A DNA stretch of 64,000 bases from Bifidobacterium sp. ESL0763 (lineage in GTDB: Bacteria; Actinomycetota; Actinomycetes; Actinomycetales; Bifidobacteriaceae): positions 124,001-188,000 of the forward strand of contig NZ_JAQTHW010000002.1 of NCBI RefSeq assembly GCF_029433395.1. The letters are read 5' to 3'. The notes beneath the pieces are model-generated. The model searched no databases, was not told the origin of the DNA, and was given only the letters and a program-made list of their open reading frames with translations. Of the stretch, positions 45,485 to 54,842 are shown in pieces (within the stretch, counting starts at the first letter, position 1; each line of letters begins with the position of its first letter). A program made the translations under genes and the position numbers.

Positions 45485-46864
45485 ATGTATCGAGATATCG
45501 ATGGGCGCTTGGCCCGGTGGAGCAGGTCGGATCGGCGCTCGCCGCTGGTGCTGTGCGGCGCGAGACAGGTCGGCAAGACCTATGCGCTCAGGCACCTTGG
45601 CGAGACGATGTACGAGTCGTGTGCCTATGTCAACTTGCTCGAGAGGCAGAACCAGGATCTGTTCGACGAGCGCTTCAGCGCGGGCGAGGTGTTGGAGAAC
45701 ATCAGCGTGCGCACAGGTGTCGATATCGTGCCCGGCAAGACGCTGGTGGTCATCGACGAGATCCAGGAGGCGCCCCATGCGCTCACGCTGATGAAGGCGT
45801 TCAAGGAACAATTCCCGGGCCAGCACATCGCCTCCGCTGGCTCGTATCTCGGCATCGCCTACCATGCGGGCCATTCGTTCCCGGTGGGCAAGGTCGACAT
45901 GGTCGACATGTATCCGATGACCTATGCGGAGTTTCTGCGGGCCTGTGGCGAGGAGCGCCTGGCCGATCTGCTGGACGATCTGGATTTCGAGCGGCTCGGG
46001 GCCTTCGAATCCCTGCTGCAGCGTTATCTGCGCCAGTATTATTACGTGGGTGGCATGCCGGGCGTGGTCAACGCGTTCCTGGGCGGGCAGGCCGGTGAGG
46101 GCAATCCGGACGTCAAGGAAGATGTGGCTGAGTCCCGCGAAACGGCGGAACGCAGGGAACGTTCGGTCGACGACTACCGTGCGGCGCGTGAGGTGCAACG
46201 TGGCCTGCTGCAGTCCTACGATGCCGATTTCTCCAAGCATCCCGCGGCCGGTGTCGCCTCCGAGAGGGTGCGCCTCGCCTTCGACTCGATCCCCACGCAC
46301 CTGAGCCGAGAGAACCACAAGTTCGTCTTCGGCCACATCGCCAAGGGCGCACGCAGCGCGCAATATGACACCGCGATCCAGTTCATCGTCGATTCGGGCC
46401 TGGCCACCAGGGTCTACCGGCTCGGCAAACTGGCGCTGCCGCTGCGTAGTTACGTCGACCTGTCCTCGTTCAAGCTCTTCATGCTCGACGTCGGCCTGCT
46501 CGGCGCCGCCATGGATGTGGACATCGACGAATTGCTGCTGGGCGACTCGGGTCTGACGGAATACAAGGGAGCGATGACCGAGCAGTATGTCTGCCAGCAG
46601 CTCGTCGCCGCCGGATGCTCGCCGTATTATTGGTCGTCACGTGACTCCAAGGCGGAGATCGACTTCGTGCTCAAGCACCGTGGCAAGGTCGCGCCGTTGG
46701 AGGTCAAGGCCGAGGTGAACGTGCATGCCAAAAGCCTCAGAAGCGTCTGCGACCGCACGGGGCTGCATGGGTACCGGGCGTCGATGCGCGGATATGGCGA
46801 GCAGGATTGGATGACGAACGTGCCGCTGTGGGCCGTCGGCGGCTACTTCCGCCGCGAGATGTGA
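45485..46864 (+). CDS. AAA ATPase of the DUF4143 type
   Basis: The 459-residue protein has an N-terminal AAA_14-like ATPase with Walker A GARQVGKT (residues 25-32) and Walker B TLVVIDEIQEAP (about 91). A sensor-type SAGSYLGIAYH and VDMYPMTYAEFL follow. The C-terminal DUF4143 half ends with SRDSKAEIDFVLKHRGKVAP and LEVKAE, the PD-(D/E)XK-like core (D..ID ... EVK). Many bifidobacteria and anaerobes carry several such genes. Their role is unresolved, although defence or DNA-processing roles have been discussed for related ATPase-nuclease fusions. It stands alone between surface-protein genes, with an unusual iteron cluster upstream. Confidence 0.85.
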   Translation: MYRDIDGRLARWSRSDRRSPLVLCGARQVGKTYALRHLGETMYESCAYVNLLERQNQDLFDERFSAGEVLENISVRTGVDIVPGKTLVVIDEIQEAPHALTLMKAFKEQFPGQHIASAGSYLGIAYHAGHSFPVGKVDMVDMYPMTYAEFLRACGEERLADLLDDLDFERLGAFESLLQRYLRQYYYVGGMPGVVNAFLGGQAGEGNPDVKEDVAESRETAERRERSVDDYRAAREVQRGLLQSYDADFSKHPAAGVASERVRLAFDSIPTHLSRENHKFVFGHIAKGARSAQYDTAIQFIVDSGLATRVYRLGKLALPLRSYVDLSSFKLFMLDVGLLGAAMDVDIDELLLGDSGLTEYKGAMTEQYVCQQLVAAGCSPYYWSSRDSKAEIDFVLKHRGKVAPLEVKAEVNVHAKSLRSVCDRTGLHGYRASMRGYGEQDWMTNVPLWAVGGYFRREM

Positions 46865-47015
46865 GGTATGAATTTTAGGGCACAAGACGTGAGGCGTGCG
46901 ATGCGAAGCTCAAGACGCGAGATACGAAGTGTGAGATATGAGGCGCGAGGTGTGAGGCATGAAGTGCGGGGCGTGAGGCATGCGGCGCGAAGTACGAGAT
47001 GTGAGGCGCGAGACG
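46865..47015 (+). repeat. Degenerate ~10-bp purine-rich tandem repeats
   Basis: After the ATPase stop the sequence is a run of GTGAGGCATG / GCGAGGTGTG / GAAGTGCGGG-like units, each about 10 bp, for about 150 bp. It fills the convergent gap between the ATPase gene and the minus-strand DUF3021 gene. It has no coding signature. Confidence 0.65.
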
Positions 47016-47059
47016 CTCTTTACGCTTGATGCCAGCGAACCGCCGACCGTCTCATGCCG

Positions 47060-47695
47060 TCATGTGCGCAGGGTGAAGGAGAAATCCGTCGGATTCGGTG
47101 GCAGGGGCGGTGGGGCTCCGTGGGTGGTGGTCCCAGTGTCGGGACCGTCGGTGGTGGGTCCAGCGGCAGGTCCGTTGGCGATGTCGCCGGACGCGTCATT
47201 GTTTCTCGCGTTGGCGTGCGCCACCAGTTTGTCGAGATTCCTGTTGATCTGGTCGGTGACGAGCCTGGAATAGAGCACGGTGATGAGCCAGACGCACGCG
47301 TAGATCACGACGAACACCGCGATGTAGAGCGCCAGACCCTCATGGAAGATGAACGACTGCCAGCCGTTGACGAAGATCCATCCCACCGAGACCGCGAACG
47401 TCAACACGCAATGCACCGGGATGAGGGCGAGCCATGGTAGGTCGGAGCGCAGCGTGACCATGGTCACCTCGCCGAGCAGCGCCTCGGCGACGAACATGGT
47501 GGCCATGCTCCAGCGGGTGATGGGAATCCAGTGGGGGAGGCAGAGCTCGAGCAGCGCGAAGACAAGTGAGCCATACAGCACGCCCTTGATGGCGTATTGG
47601 AGCGCGGCGTGACCCAGCGAGTCCTTGCTCGTCGATTTGAGAACATCGCTGGCGCTGCCGATAGGCTCACCGTTGGCCAATGGTGCTCCTTTCAT
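47060..47695 (-). CDS. DUF3021-like membrane protein
   Basis: The 211-residue protein has four predicted membrane helices (ALQYAIKGVLYGSLVFALLE, ATMFVAEALLGEVTMV, ALIPVHCVLTFAVSVGWIFV, GLALYIAVFVVIYACVWLI) and a polar tail rich in Asn/Gly/Thr. Its start overlaps the stop of the LytTR gene by four bases (ATGA, 47692-47695). DUF3021 proteins typically accompany LytTR regulators and are thought to sense a membrane signal or hold the regulator in check. That role is inferred from this pairing. Confidence 0.75.
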   Translation of the reverse strand: MKGAPLANGEPIGSASDVLKSTSKDSLGHAALQYAIKGVLYGSLVFALLELCLPHWIPITRWSMATMFVAEALLGEVTMVTLRSDLPWLALIPVHCVLTFAVSVGWIFVNGWQSFIFHEGLALYIAVFVVIYACVWLITVLYSRLVTDQINRNLDKLVAHANARNNDASGDIANGPAAGPTTDGPDTGTTTHGAPPPLPPNPTDFSFTLRT

Positions 47696-48186
47696 GACGC
47701 AGCCCCAATGATTTTACGCAGTCTGGCGACATAGCGCCGGCCCACGGTTTCCTTGACTCCGCCGGTAAGTAAAGCGTTCATGTTTCCTGAATAACTTAAT
47801 TTTAGCGAACGGAGATGACGAATGTTGATAATTGTTTGTCTAGATATCTGTACGAACTCGGCCGGAAGGCGTGTCAGGAAGTGATTGAGCGTGTCGCGGG
47901 TGACCAATTCCGTGACGGCCTTTCCGGGGTTCCGGTTGACGGATGTAGTGACCAGCGTGCGGATCACCAGCGCCTTGTCCTTCACGTTGATGGAGATGAT
48001 CGAGGCGAAGGGGACGACCTCGAGGCTGTCGTTGGTGTCGATGGCGATGGTCGTGGCGCTGGTCTGCTGCAGCGTCTTGATGGCCTGCATGAGTTGGACC
48101 GTGTATTCGTTCGGCTGCGCCGCCTCGACGATGACGTTCGTCTTCCCATCGGGCAATTGAGGATTCGGCCGAAACATGATGGTCAC
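47692..48186 (-). CDS. LytTR-family transcriptional regulator
   Basis: The protein is 164 residues from GTG 48186, chosen because GAGGACAGGG lies four bases upstream; ATG 48177 is the alternative. The C-terminal LytTR DNA-binding domain is recognisable from IDTNDSLEVVPFASIISINV, TLNHFLTRLPAEFVQISRQT and INIRHLRSLKLSYSGNMNAL. There is no receiver domain, so it is the one-component type found with DUF3021. It is divergent from surface protein 3, and control of that gene through the shared 300-bp region is plausible. Confidence 0.85.
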   Translation of the reverse strand: MTIMFRPNPQLPDGKTNVIVEAAQPNEYTVQLMQAIKTLQQTSATTIAIDTNDSLEVVPFASIISINVKDKALVIRTLVTTSVNRNPGKAVTELVTRDTLNHFLTRLPAEFVQISRQTIINIRHLRSLKLSYSGNMNALLTGGVKETVGRRYVARLRKIIGAAS

Positions 48187-48394
48187 TGTTCCCTGTCCTC
48201 CTCGAGTAAGTCGTTGCAATGCAACAGCTGTATCGCATCTGCCTAACCGTTTGTCTATTTCTATATTAGCGGGGTGTACTCACAAATGAAAACCGGGACA
48301 TATGGTGAACAGGACGTAATTCATACCGTTTAGCATCGAATTTAGGCAGTTCGGGTTCTGACAGTGATATAAACACCTCAAATGTGTTATCGCT

Positions 48395-48444
48395 ACATAT
48401 ATATATGTGGTCGTTCTGACTGCAAACGTTTTAAAACGTTTTAA
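48395..48444. promoter_or_regulatory. Operator-like palindromes between lytTR and surface protein 3
   Basis: The palindrome ACATATATATATGT (48395-48408) is followed by two head-to-tail copies of AACGTTTTAA (48425-48444), whose junction makes the palindrome ACGTTTTAAAACGT (48426-48439). LytTR proteins bind spaced direct repeats, so these are candidates. The same elements, shortened, occur at 51631-51665 before surface protein 4. Confidence 0.5.
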
Positions 48445-48514
48445 TGCCCATAGGGTTTGGGAAGCGCGGTCGGGCTGAAATCCATATATGGAGAACTCAA
48501 GCAGAGAGGGAATC

Positions 48515-51295
48515 ATGAAATCGTGGAGAACAGTGGCGATCGGTCTTGCGGTCGCTTCCGCCATGGTCGTCGGCCCGGTGATGGCCTCGGCCAACGAGAC
48601 TGCATCGGACACGCCGGCGCAACAGCAGGCCGCCCAAGTCACAACGACGAAGCCGGAACCCGTGTCGGCTTCCGCGCAGCCGGTGCAGCCCGCGGCAGGT
48701 GAGTCGGGGGTCCAGCAGACCGAGCCCCAGGCCCCGTCCGTTTCCCAGCAGGCCCAGCAGGTCCCTGGTCAGCAGGCCGATACGGCAGACGAGACCGCTG
48801 CCGACCAGGCCACCCAGCAGCCCCAGGCGCAGAGCGATCCCGATCCGTCGATCAAGGCCCAGGGTGATTTCGGTGGCAATGCCGATGGAACCGAGAAGGT
48901 ACATTGGTATGTCAAGGAAATCACCCAGGATCAGGATGTGCTGCACATCGGTTCTGGCGTGCTTGGCCGGCTAGAGGATTCTCCCCAAGGTACGCTGGAG
49001 GATACCAATGCCGGAAGGCAGCTGCTGAACAATATCGTTCGCATCGTGTTCGACAACGCTCCCGACACCCATGTCGTGCCGACGACCATGTTCCGGTGCG
49101 GTGGACTCCCGAGTGTGGAGCATATCGACAATGTCGGCAATCTTGATTTCAGTCGTTTGCAGGGGCAGGCCGGTGACTTCGATCTTGGCGGGTTCTTCGA
49201 GAGCGATCCCAAGCTGCAGAGCCTCGACCTGACCGGTTGGGGCACGGGACGTACCGCTCCCGGAGCCGGTGTGCCCGGTGCCAAGGCCTCCAGCAAATGG
49301 CATACGGGTATGTCCCTCGGCCTCATGGCCTTGGTGGAAGGCGATTACGCGCTGACCGAGATCAAGGGTCTTGATGATTGGGACACTTCGGCCGTGACCA
49401 ACATGGACGACACGTTCCGCATCGACAACGATGGCAAAAATGGTTCGCAACTCACGTCGATCGGAGATCTGTCTGGTTGGGACATGAGCAACGTGACCAG
49501 AACCGTGACCATGTTCGATAACGACACCAAACTGACCAACATCGGCGATCTCTCCAACTGGAATCTCGGCAATGTCAAAATCGCAGAATGGATGTTTAGC
49601 AACACGGGTATCCGTTCGCTTGGCGATGTTTCGAATTGGGGCATGGGCAATGTCGAGGACATGCAGGGCATCTTCTCCCATATGCACAATCTGACCGGGC
49701 TGCCGGGCATCTCCAGCTGGGACGTGAGCAAGAATGACTGGTTCACATGCATGTTCGAGGATGATTTTGCGTTGACGTCGCTGGACTTGGGCGGATGGGA
49801 CACCAAGGCCGCCACCGACATGGAATATATGTTCTTCGATGATTTCTCGCTGACGGAGATCAAGGGACTTGAGGGCTTCAAGACCGACAACGTGACCGAT
49901 ATGTCCTATATGTTCGCCAACGCTTCCACTGATGTCAATTACAGTACGTTGACTAGTCTCGGCGATCTGAGCAATTGGAAAACCTCGAATGTGACGAACA
50001 TGTCCAATATGTTCGCCTACCAGACGAAACTCAAGGTCAAGGGCATCGAGGGCTGGAACACCTCCAAGGTCACCGATATGTCCTATGCGTTCAATTGCGA
50101 TATCGCGTTCGATGATATCGACATTTCCAATTGGGACACCAGTGCCGTGATCAATGGCACGTGGCTGTTCCCCTACAACGTCAAGAAGATCACGCTCGGT
50201 CGGCTGACCAAGCTCGATGCCTCGTTCTTCAGCTACTCGCCCACGGAAGCCGGTGCCACCGAAAGCAATGGCTATACGGGCCGCTGGACCCAGAGCGACG
50301 ACAGCTGGACCAGCGTTTCCAGCGACGATAACCAGTCGCTTGCCGCGTTGACCCAGGTCCCCGGCTTCCCGGGCGGCACTTTCGGCTGGCAGGAGTTCGT
50401 CACGCTGAACTTCGACAAGAACGAGCCCGCGGGAGTGAACGCGACCGGTGATGCCAACCCGATCTCCAAGGTCGGCTTCGACGTCTCCAAGCTCACGCTC
50501 GACCTGCCGAAGCTCAAGTCCGACAGGATGGAGCGTGGCTTCAAGGGTTGGAACACCGAGCGCAACGGCACCGGCACCCAGGTGCCTGGCGGCTCGTACC
50601 ACAACGCCCTTCGTGGCGCGGTCGATCTCTTCGCCCAGTGGAAGGTGCCGACGACCATCGGCTCCGGCTCGATCAGCTACGTGACGCTGCCCACGCCCGC
50701 GCCTCCGGCCATTCCCATCGCTCCGTCTCCAGCCCCGAACCCCGGTGGCAACGGTGGCAACGGCGGCCAGGGCAACAACGGTGGTGGCCAGGGCGGCAAC
50801 GGCCCGGTGAACTATTACACCATCTACCGCTCCACGGCCTACTCGTCGTTGCTTGGCGCGGCCCCCAGCGCCACGGATTCGCATGCAAACGCCAATGACC
50901 ATGCGAAGTCTGCTACCCGAGGGAAGGCTCGTCCGAAGTGCATGCCCGCCAGCGTGAGCAAGCGCTTGAAGGCCAAGAAGACGCACACGGCCGCGGCCGA
51001 CGCCAACGGCCGTATCGCTGCCGCCGACTGGGTCACCATCGATGGCGCGCAAGGCAATGTGAAGCCGACCACCAACGGCTGGAGCGACTCCGACTACATC
51101 GGTCTGCCCCGCTGCTCGGTGCCCGTCCCCGAGGCCGCCACGGTCAAGCCCGCGGTGACGCACCACTTCAACTGGCTGTGGCTGTTGTTGCTCCTGTTGG
51201 TGGTCGCGGTGGCGGTTGCCGTCTACCTCTACGAGAGGAACAAGGACGACGACCTGTCCGCACAGCATCGCGACGGTGACGGCATCGCGTTCTAA
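48515..51295 (+). CDS. BspA-like (DUF285) surface protein 3
   Basis: The protein is 926 residues from ATG 48515, behind GAGAGGGA. The signal peptide is MKSWRTVAIGLAVASAMVVG with cleavage near MASANE. A Gln/Pro/Ala-rich segment precedes the repeat domain (residues about 180-560), with units such as WDTSAVTNMDDTF and WKTSNVTNMSNMF. A GRWTQSDDSWTSV segment, a Listeria-Bacteroides-like RGFKGWNTERNGTGTQVPGG block and a Gly/Asn-rich GGNGGNGGQGNNGGGQGG linker follow, then RPKCMPASVSKRL (C809) ... GLPRC (C867), a transmembrane helix and an acidic tail. It is the tandem paralogue of protein 4. Confidence 0.8.
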   Translation: MKSWRTVAIGLAVASAMVVGPVMASANETASDTPAQQQAAQVTTTKPEPVSASAQPVQPAAGESGVQQTEPQAPSVSQQAQQVPGQQADTADETAADQATQQPQAQSDPDPSIKAQGDFGGNADGTEKVHWYVKEITQDQDVLHIGSGVLGRLEDSPQGTLEDTNAGRQLLNNIVRIVFDNAPDTHVVPTTMFRCGGLPSVEHIDNVGNLDFSRLQGQAGDFDLGGFFESDPKLQSLDLTGWGTGRTAPGAGVPGAKASSKWHTGMSLGLMALVEGDYALTEIKGLDDWDTSAVTNMDDTFRIDNDGKNGSQLTSIGDLSGWDMSNVTRTVTMFDNDTKLTNIGDLSNWNLGNVKIAEWMFSNTGIRSLGDVSNWGMGNVEDMQGIFSHMHNLTGLPGISSWDVSKNDWFTCMFEDDFALTSLDLGGWDTKAATDMEYMFFDDFSLTEIKGLEGFKTDNVTDMSYMFANASTDVNYSTLTSLGDLSNWKTSNVTNMSNMFAYQTKLKVKGIEGWNTSKVTDMSYAFNCDIAFDDIDISNWDTSAVINGTWLFPYNVKKITLGRLTKLDASFFSYSPTEAGATESNGYTGRWTQSDDSWTSVSSDDNQSLAALTQVPGFPGGTFGWQEFVTLNFDKNEPAGVNATGDANPISKVGFDVSKLTLDLPKLKSDRMERGFKGWNTERNGTGTQVPGGSYHNALRGAVDLFAQWKVPTTIGSGSISYVTLPTPAPPAIPIAPSPAPNPGGNGGNGGQGNNGGGQGGNGPVNYYTIYRSTAYSSLLGAAPSATDSHANANDHAKSATRGKARPKCMPASVSKRLKAKKTHTAAADANGRIAAADWVTIDGAQGNVKPTTNGWSDSDYIGLPRCSVPVPEAATVKPAVTHHFNWLWLLLLLLVVAVAVAVYLYERNKDDDLSAQHRDGDGIAF

Positions 51296-51385
51296 TTTTT
51301 GGGTCGGTCCGGTCCGGCGGTTGCTTCGGCGGTAGCTGTGGCGATCGCCCCGGACTGGTTCAAAGGCAGATCCCTCTGCAGTGTT

Positions 51386-51421
51386 GATGTTGGCCGGTAC
51401 CTACGGGTGCCGGCCAACATC
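51386..51421 (+). terminator. Terminator-like hairpin after surface protein 3
   Basis: GATGTTGGCCGG (51386-51397) pairs with CCGGCCAACATC (51410-51421), extended inwards to a TACG loop. There is no T run. A near-identical hairpin follows protein 4 at 54807. Confidence 0.6.
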
Positions 51422-51630
51422 CATATTCGGGCGGAACGGCGGAGTCGCCGCATGCATCGTTTTTGCGTGGACATCTCCGCCTTGATGGCCCGTATGGGCT
51501 GAGTCTCGTTCTCGTGCGTGACGGCAAAGATGTGGATGAGCGAAGAAGCTTTCCATACCGTTTAAGGTCGGTTTTCCACCGCTCGGGTTTTAAACGCGAT
51601 ACGTATGAGTCAAATGTGTTATCAGTAGAG

Positions 51631-51665
51631 ACATATATGTGGTTGTTTCGACTGAAACGTTTTAA
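51631..51665. promoter_or_regulatory. Operator-like elements upstream of surface protein 4
   Basis: ACATATATGT (51631-51640) and a single AACGTTTTAA (51656-51665) are the shortened counterparts of the elements at 48395-48444. The whole 51540-51746 region is similar to 48320-48514, showing that the promoter was duplicated with the gene. Confidence 0.5.
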
Positions 51666-51746
51666 AGCGTGCCCCCGCCCATGGGTTATGGGATTCGTGG
51701 TCGGACTGGAATCCATATATGGAGAACACTAGCAGAGAGGGAAATC

Positions 51747-54728
51747 ATGAAATCGTGGAGAACAGTGGCGATCGGCCTAGCGGTCGCGTCCGCCATGGTC
51801 GTGGGCCCGGTGATGGCCTCGGCCAACGAGGACGCCTCGGACGCGCCGGCACAGCAGGCCGCCCAGACGATGACGAAGCCAGAAGCCCCGGTGGCCGCCC
51901 CGAAGCCTTCGGCGGATGCGTCCAAGGGCCAGCAGGCCAAGCCGCAGAAGCCGTCCGCTGACCAGCAGGCCCAGAAGGCCACGGACCAAAAGGCCGACAA
52001 GGCCGCGACCGCCCAGACCACCCAGCAGCCCCAGGCGCAGAGCGATCCCGATCCTTCGATTATCTACGAGGGTGATTTCGGCGGTGACGACCAGGGCAAC
52101 AACAAGGTCCACTGGCAGCTGAAGCATGAAGGCGATGGCATTGTGCTGCATTTTGGCGCCGGCATCTATCTGGTGAATGCTTCTAACTCGCCGACACAGT
52201 GCATGATTCAAAATTATGAGCATGCGTGCGATGCTTACGATTTGCCGCAGTATGTCGATAAGCTGACTGGTGTTGTCTTCGATGACGCTGTCCATACGAA
52301 GCTCTCGATCAGACCTCGTTATGGTGCTGGCCATGGTGGAAATTATTTCAGTTTTCGTAACTTCCCCGCATTGACCCATATCGACAATATCGGTAACATC
52401 GATTTCTCGCTGGTCGCCAAACCGACGTCGGCGTATCTCGGGTTTCTCTTTGATGAAGATCCTGCTCTGACGAGTATCGACCTGACTGGATGGGGTTCGG
52501 GACGTACCGTCCCCGGTGCCGGGCTTCCCGGCAGCAACGCCAACAGCAAGTGGAAGACCGGCGCGGAGATAAGTATGAATGAGATGTTCCGCAACGACAC
52601 CGCATTGACCACCATCAAGGGAATCGGCGATTGGGATACGTCGGCCGTGACCGATATGGGTGGTATGTTTGAAGCCTTGGACTCTGGCGGTAGTAATGGT
52701 GACGAGGAGACGTATCAGACGCCTTCCTTGACCAGTCTCGATCTATCAAAATGGGATGTGCATAATGTCACCAGCTTCATGCAAATGTTCCTTAACAATC
52801 CGAAACTGACCACCGTTGGTGACCTGTCGAACTGGAAAATCGGCAACGTCTGGCAATTCACTTACATGTTTAGTAATACGGGGATCACCAGTCTCGGTAA
52901 TCTGTCTGGCTGGAATGTGAGCAATGTGCACCATTTCGGTGGCATGTTCGAGGACATGCCTGCTTTGGTCGAACTGCAGGGAATCGAACAATGGAATGTC
53001 GGCAATGCTGAATCGCTTTGGTCAATGTTCAGTGGCGATTCCGCGTTGACATCTCTTGACCTGTCAGGTTGGGACACTGGGAACGCTTCGAATATGGACG
53101 AGATGTTCTTCGATGATTACTCGCTGACGGAGATCAAGGGCATCAAGGACTTCAAGACCGGCAACGTGACCACGATGTCCTGGATGTTCGGCAATGATCA
53201 TGCGCTTACCTCTCTTGACTTGTCAGGTTCGGGCTGGGACACCGAAAAAGTCACGAGTATGAATGGTATGTTCTACGATGATTACTCCTTGACGGAGATC
53301 AACGGTATCAAGGACTTCAAGACCGGCAGTGTGACCGATATGTCCTGGATGTTCGGCAATTCAGAAGACGATGCCGATTACAGTTCGTTGACCGAGCTGG
53401 ATCTGTCAGGGTCGGGCTGGGTTACTTCAAATGTTGAGAACATGTACAGTATGTTCGACCACCAGGAGCTGCTCAGTGAGATTAAGGGCATCGAAGACTG
53501 GGATGTCTCCAAAGTCACCGACACCGCCTATATGTTCAATTGGGATTTCGCACTTGATCATATTGACATCTCCAATTGGGACACCAGTGCCGTGACTGAC
53601 GGTACCTGGATGTTCCCCTACGATATCCAAAATCTTAAGCTGGGCCCGCTGACCAAGCTCGATGCCTCGTTCTTCAGCGACTCGCCGACGGAAGCCGGTG
53701 CCACCGAAAGCAAGGGCTATACGGGCCGTTGGGCCAAGAGCGATGACAGCTGGACCAGCATCAAGGACCAGGACAATGAGACCTTCGCCGCATTGACCCA
53801 GGTCTCCGGCTTCCCGGGTGGCACCTTCGGCTGGCAGGAGTTCGTCACGCTGAAGTTCGACAAGAACGAGCCCGCGGGAGTGAACGCGACCGGTGAGGCC
53901 AACACGATCTCCAAGGTCGGCTTCGACGTCTCCAAGCTCACGCTCGACCTGCCGAAGCTCAAGTCCGACAGGATGGAGCGTGGCTTCAAGGGTTGGAACA
54001 CCGAGCGCAACGGCACCGGCACCCAGGTGCCCGGCGGCTCGTACCACAACGCCCTTCGTGGCGCGGTCGATCTCTACGCCCAGTGGAAGGTGCCGACGCC
54101 CATCGACTCCGGTTCGATCTCCTTCGTGCCCGTGGTCACGCCGACGTTGCCGGCCCAGTGGCCTCCCGCCTCGAACCCCGGCGGCGGTAACGGTGGCAAT
54201 GGCGGCCAGGGCAACAACGGTGGTGGCCAGGGCGGCAACGGTCCGGTGAACTACTACAACACCATCTACCGCTTCCGCGTCTACGCTCCCACGGTCGGCG
54301 TGGCCCCCAACGCCACGGACCAGAGCGGCATCGACCGCTCGGTCTCCCACGGCAAGAAGGCCCGTCCGAAGTGCATGCCCGCCAGCGTGAGCAAGCGCCT
54401 CAAGGCTCGGAAGACCCATGCGGTCAGCGACAGGGTGGCCGGACATGTCAACGCCATCGAGCCGGCCGCCGACAACGGTGAGGGTCATGTGCAGCTCGCC
54501 ACCAACGGTTGGAAGGACTCCGACTACATCGGCCTGCCCCGTTGCTCGGCGCCGGCCCCCGAGGCCGCTGCGGTCGAGCCGGCCGCGACGCACCACTTCA
54601 ACTGGCTGTGGCTGCTGCTCCTGCTGGTGGTCGCGGTTGCGGTTGTGGTCGCCACCTACCTCTACGAGAAGAACAAGAATGGCGACGAGTCCGCGCAGCA
54701 TCGTGACAGCGACAGCATCGCGTTCTGA
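51747..54728 (+). CDS. BspA-like (DUF285) surface protein 4
   Basis: The protein is 993 residues from ATG 51747, with the same MKSWRTVAIGLAVASAMVVG signal peptide as protein 3. The repeat domain is longer (for example WDTSAVTDMGGMF, WDTGNASNMDEMFF, GWDTEKVTSMNGMFY) and includes internal duplications around MFFDDYSLTEIKGIKDFKT / MFYDDYSLTEINGIKDFKT. The region after the repeats is almost identical to protein 3 (RGFKGWNTERNGTGTQVPGG, Gly/Asn linker), then RPKCMPASVSKRL (C876) ... GLPRC (C933), a membrane helix and an acidic tail. The first 150 residues after the signal peptide diverge most, as expected for an exposed region under variation. Confidence 0.8.
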   Translation: MKSWRTVAIGLAVASAMVVGPVMASANEDASDAPAQQAAQTMTKPEAPVAAPKPSADASKGQQAKPQKPSADQQAQKATDQKADKAATAQTTQQPQAQSDPDPSIIYEGDFGGDDQGNNKVHWQLKHEGDGIVLHFGAGIYLVNASNSPTQCMIQNYEHACDAYDLPQYVDKLTGVVFDDAVHTKLSIRPRYGAGHGGNYFSFRNFPALTHIDNIGNIDFSLVAKPTSAYLGFLFDEDPALTSIDLTGWGSGRTVPGAGLPGSNANSKWKTGAEISMNEMFRNDTALTTIKGIGDWDTSAVTDMGGMFEALDSGGSNGDEETYQTPSLTSLDLSKWDVHNVTSFMQMFLNNPKLTTVGDLSNWKIGNVWQFTYMFSNTGITSLGNLSGWNVSNVHHFGGMFEDMPALVELQGIEQWNVGNAESLWSMFSGDSALTSLDLSGWDTGNASNMDEMFFDDYSLTEIKGIKDFKTGNVTTMSWMFGNDHALTSLDLSGSGWDTEKVTSMNGMFYDDYSLTEINGIKDFKTGSVTDMSWMFGNSEDDADYSSLTELDLSGSGWVTSNVENMYSMFDHQELLSEIKGIEDWDVSKVTDTAYMFNWDFALDHIDISNWDTSAVTDGTWMFPYDIQNLKLGPLTKLDASFFSDSPTEAGATESKGYTGRWAKSDDSWTSIKDQDNETFAALTQVSGFPGGTFGWQEFVTLKFDKNEPAGVNATGEANTISKVGFDVSKLTLDLPKLKSDRMERGFKGWNTERNGTGTQVPGGSYHNALRGAVDLYAQWKVPTPIDSGSISFVPVVTPTLPAQWPPASNPGGGNGGNGGQGNNGGGQGGNGPVNYYNTIYRFRVYAPTVGVAPNATDQSGIDRSVSHGKKARPKCMPASVSKRLKARKTHAVSDRVAGHVNAIEPAADNGEGHVQLATNGWKDSDYIGLPRCSAPAPEAAAVEPAATHHFNWLWLLLLLVVAVAVVVATYLYEKNKNGDESAQHRDSDSIAF

Positions 54729-54806
54729 TCTTCGGGTCGGTCCGGTCCGGTGACCGCTTCGGCGGCCACTCCGGACTGATTCAAAGGCAAATCCCTCTAC
54801 AGTAAG

Positions 54807-54842
54807 GATGTTGGCTGGTACCTACGGGTGCCGGCCAATATT
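54807..54842 (+). terminator. Terminator-like hairpin after surface protein 4
   Basis: GATGTTGGCTGG (54807-54818) pairs, with wobbles, with CCGGCCAATATT (54831-54842) around the same TACG loop as the copy after protein 3. It lies about 100 nt before acpS. Confidence 0.55.

Noticed and set aside
45154-46363. Long minus-strand reading frames through the 32-bp repeats (Lys/Arg/Asn-rich proteins)
   Set aside because: They arise from stop-free tandem repeats and antisense of the ATPase gene, with no ribosome-binding site or recognisable domain.
38998-54728. Sortase-anchored LPXTG proteins or pilus locus
   Set aside because: None of the four C-termini has an LPXTG-type motif and no sortase gene is present in the window.
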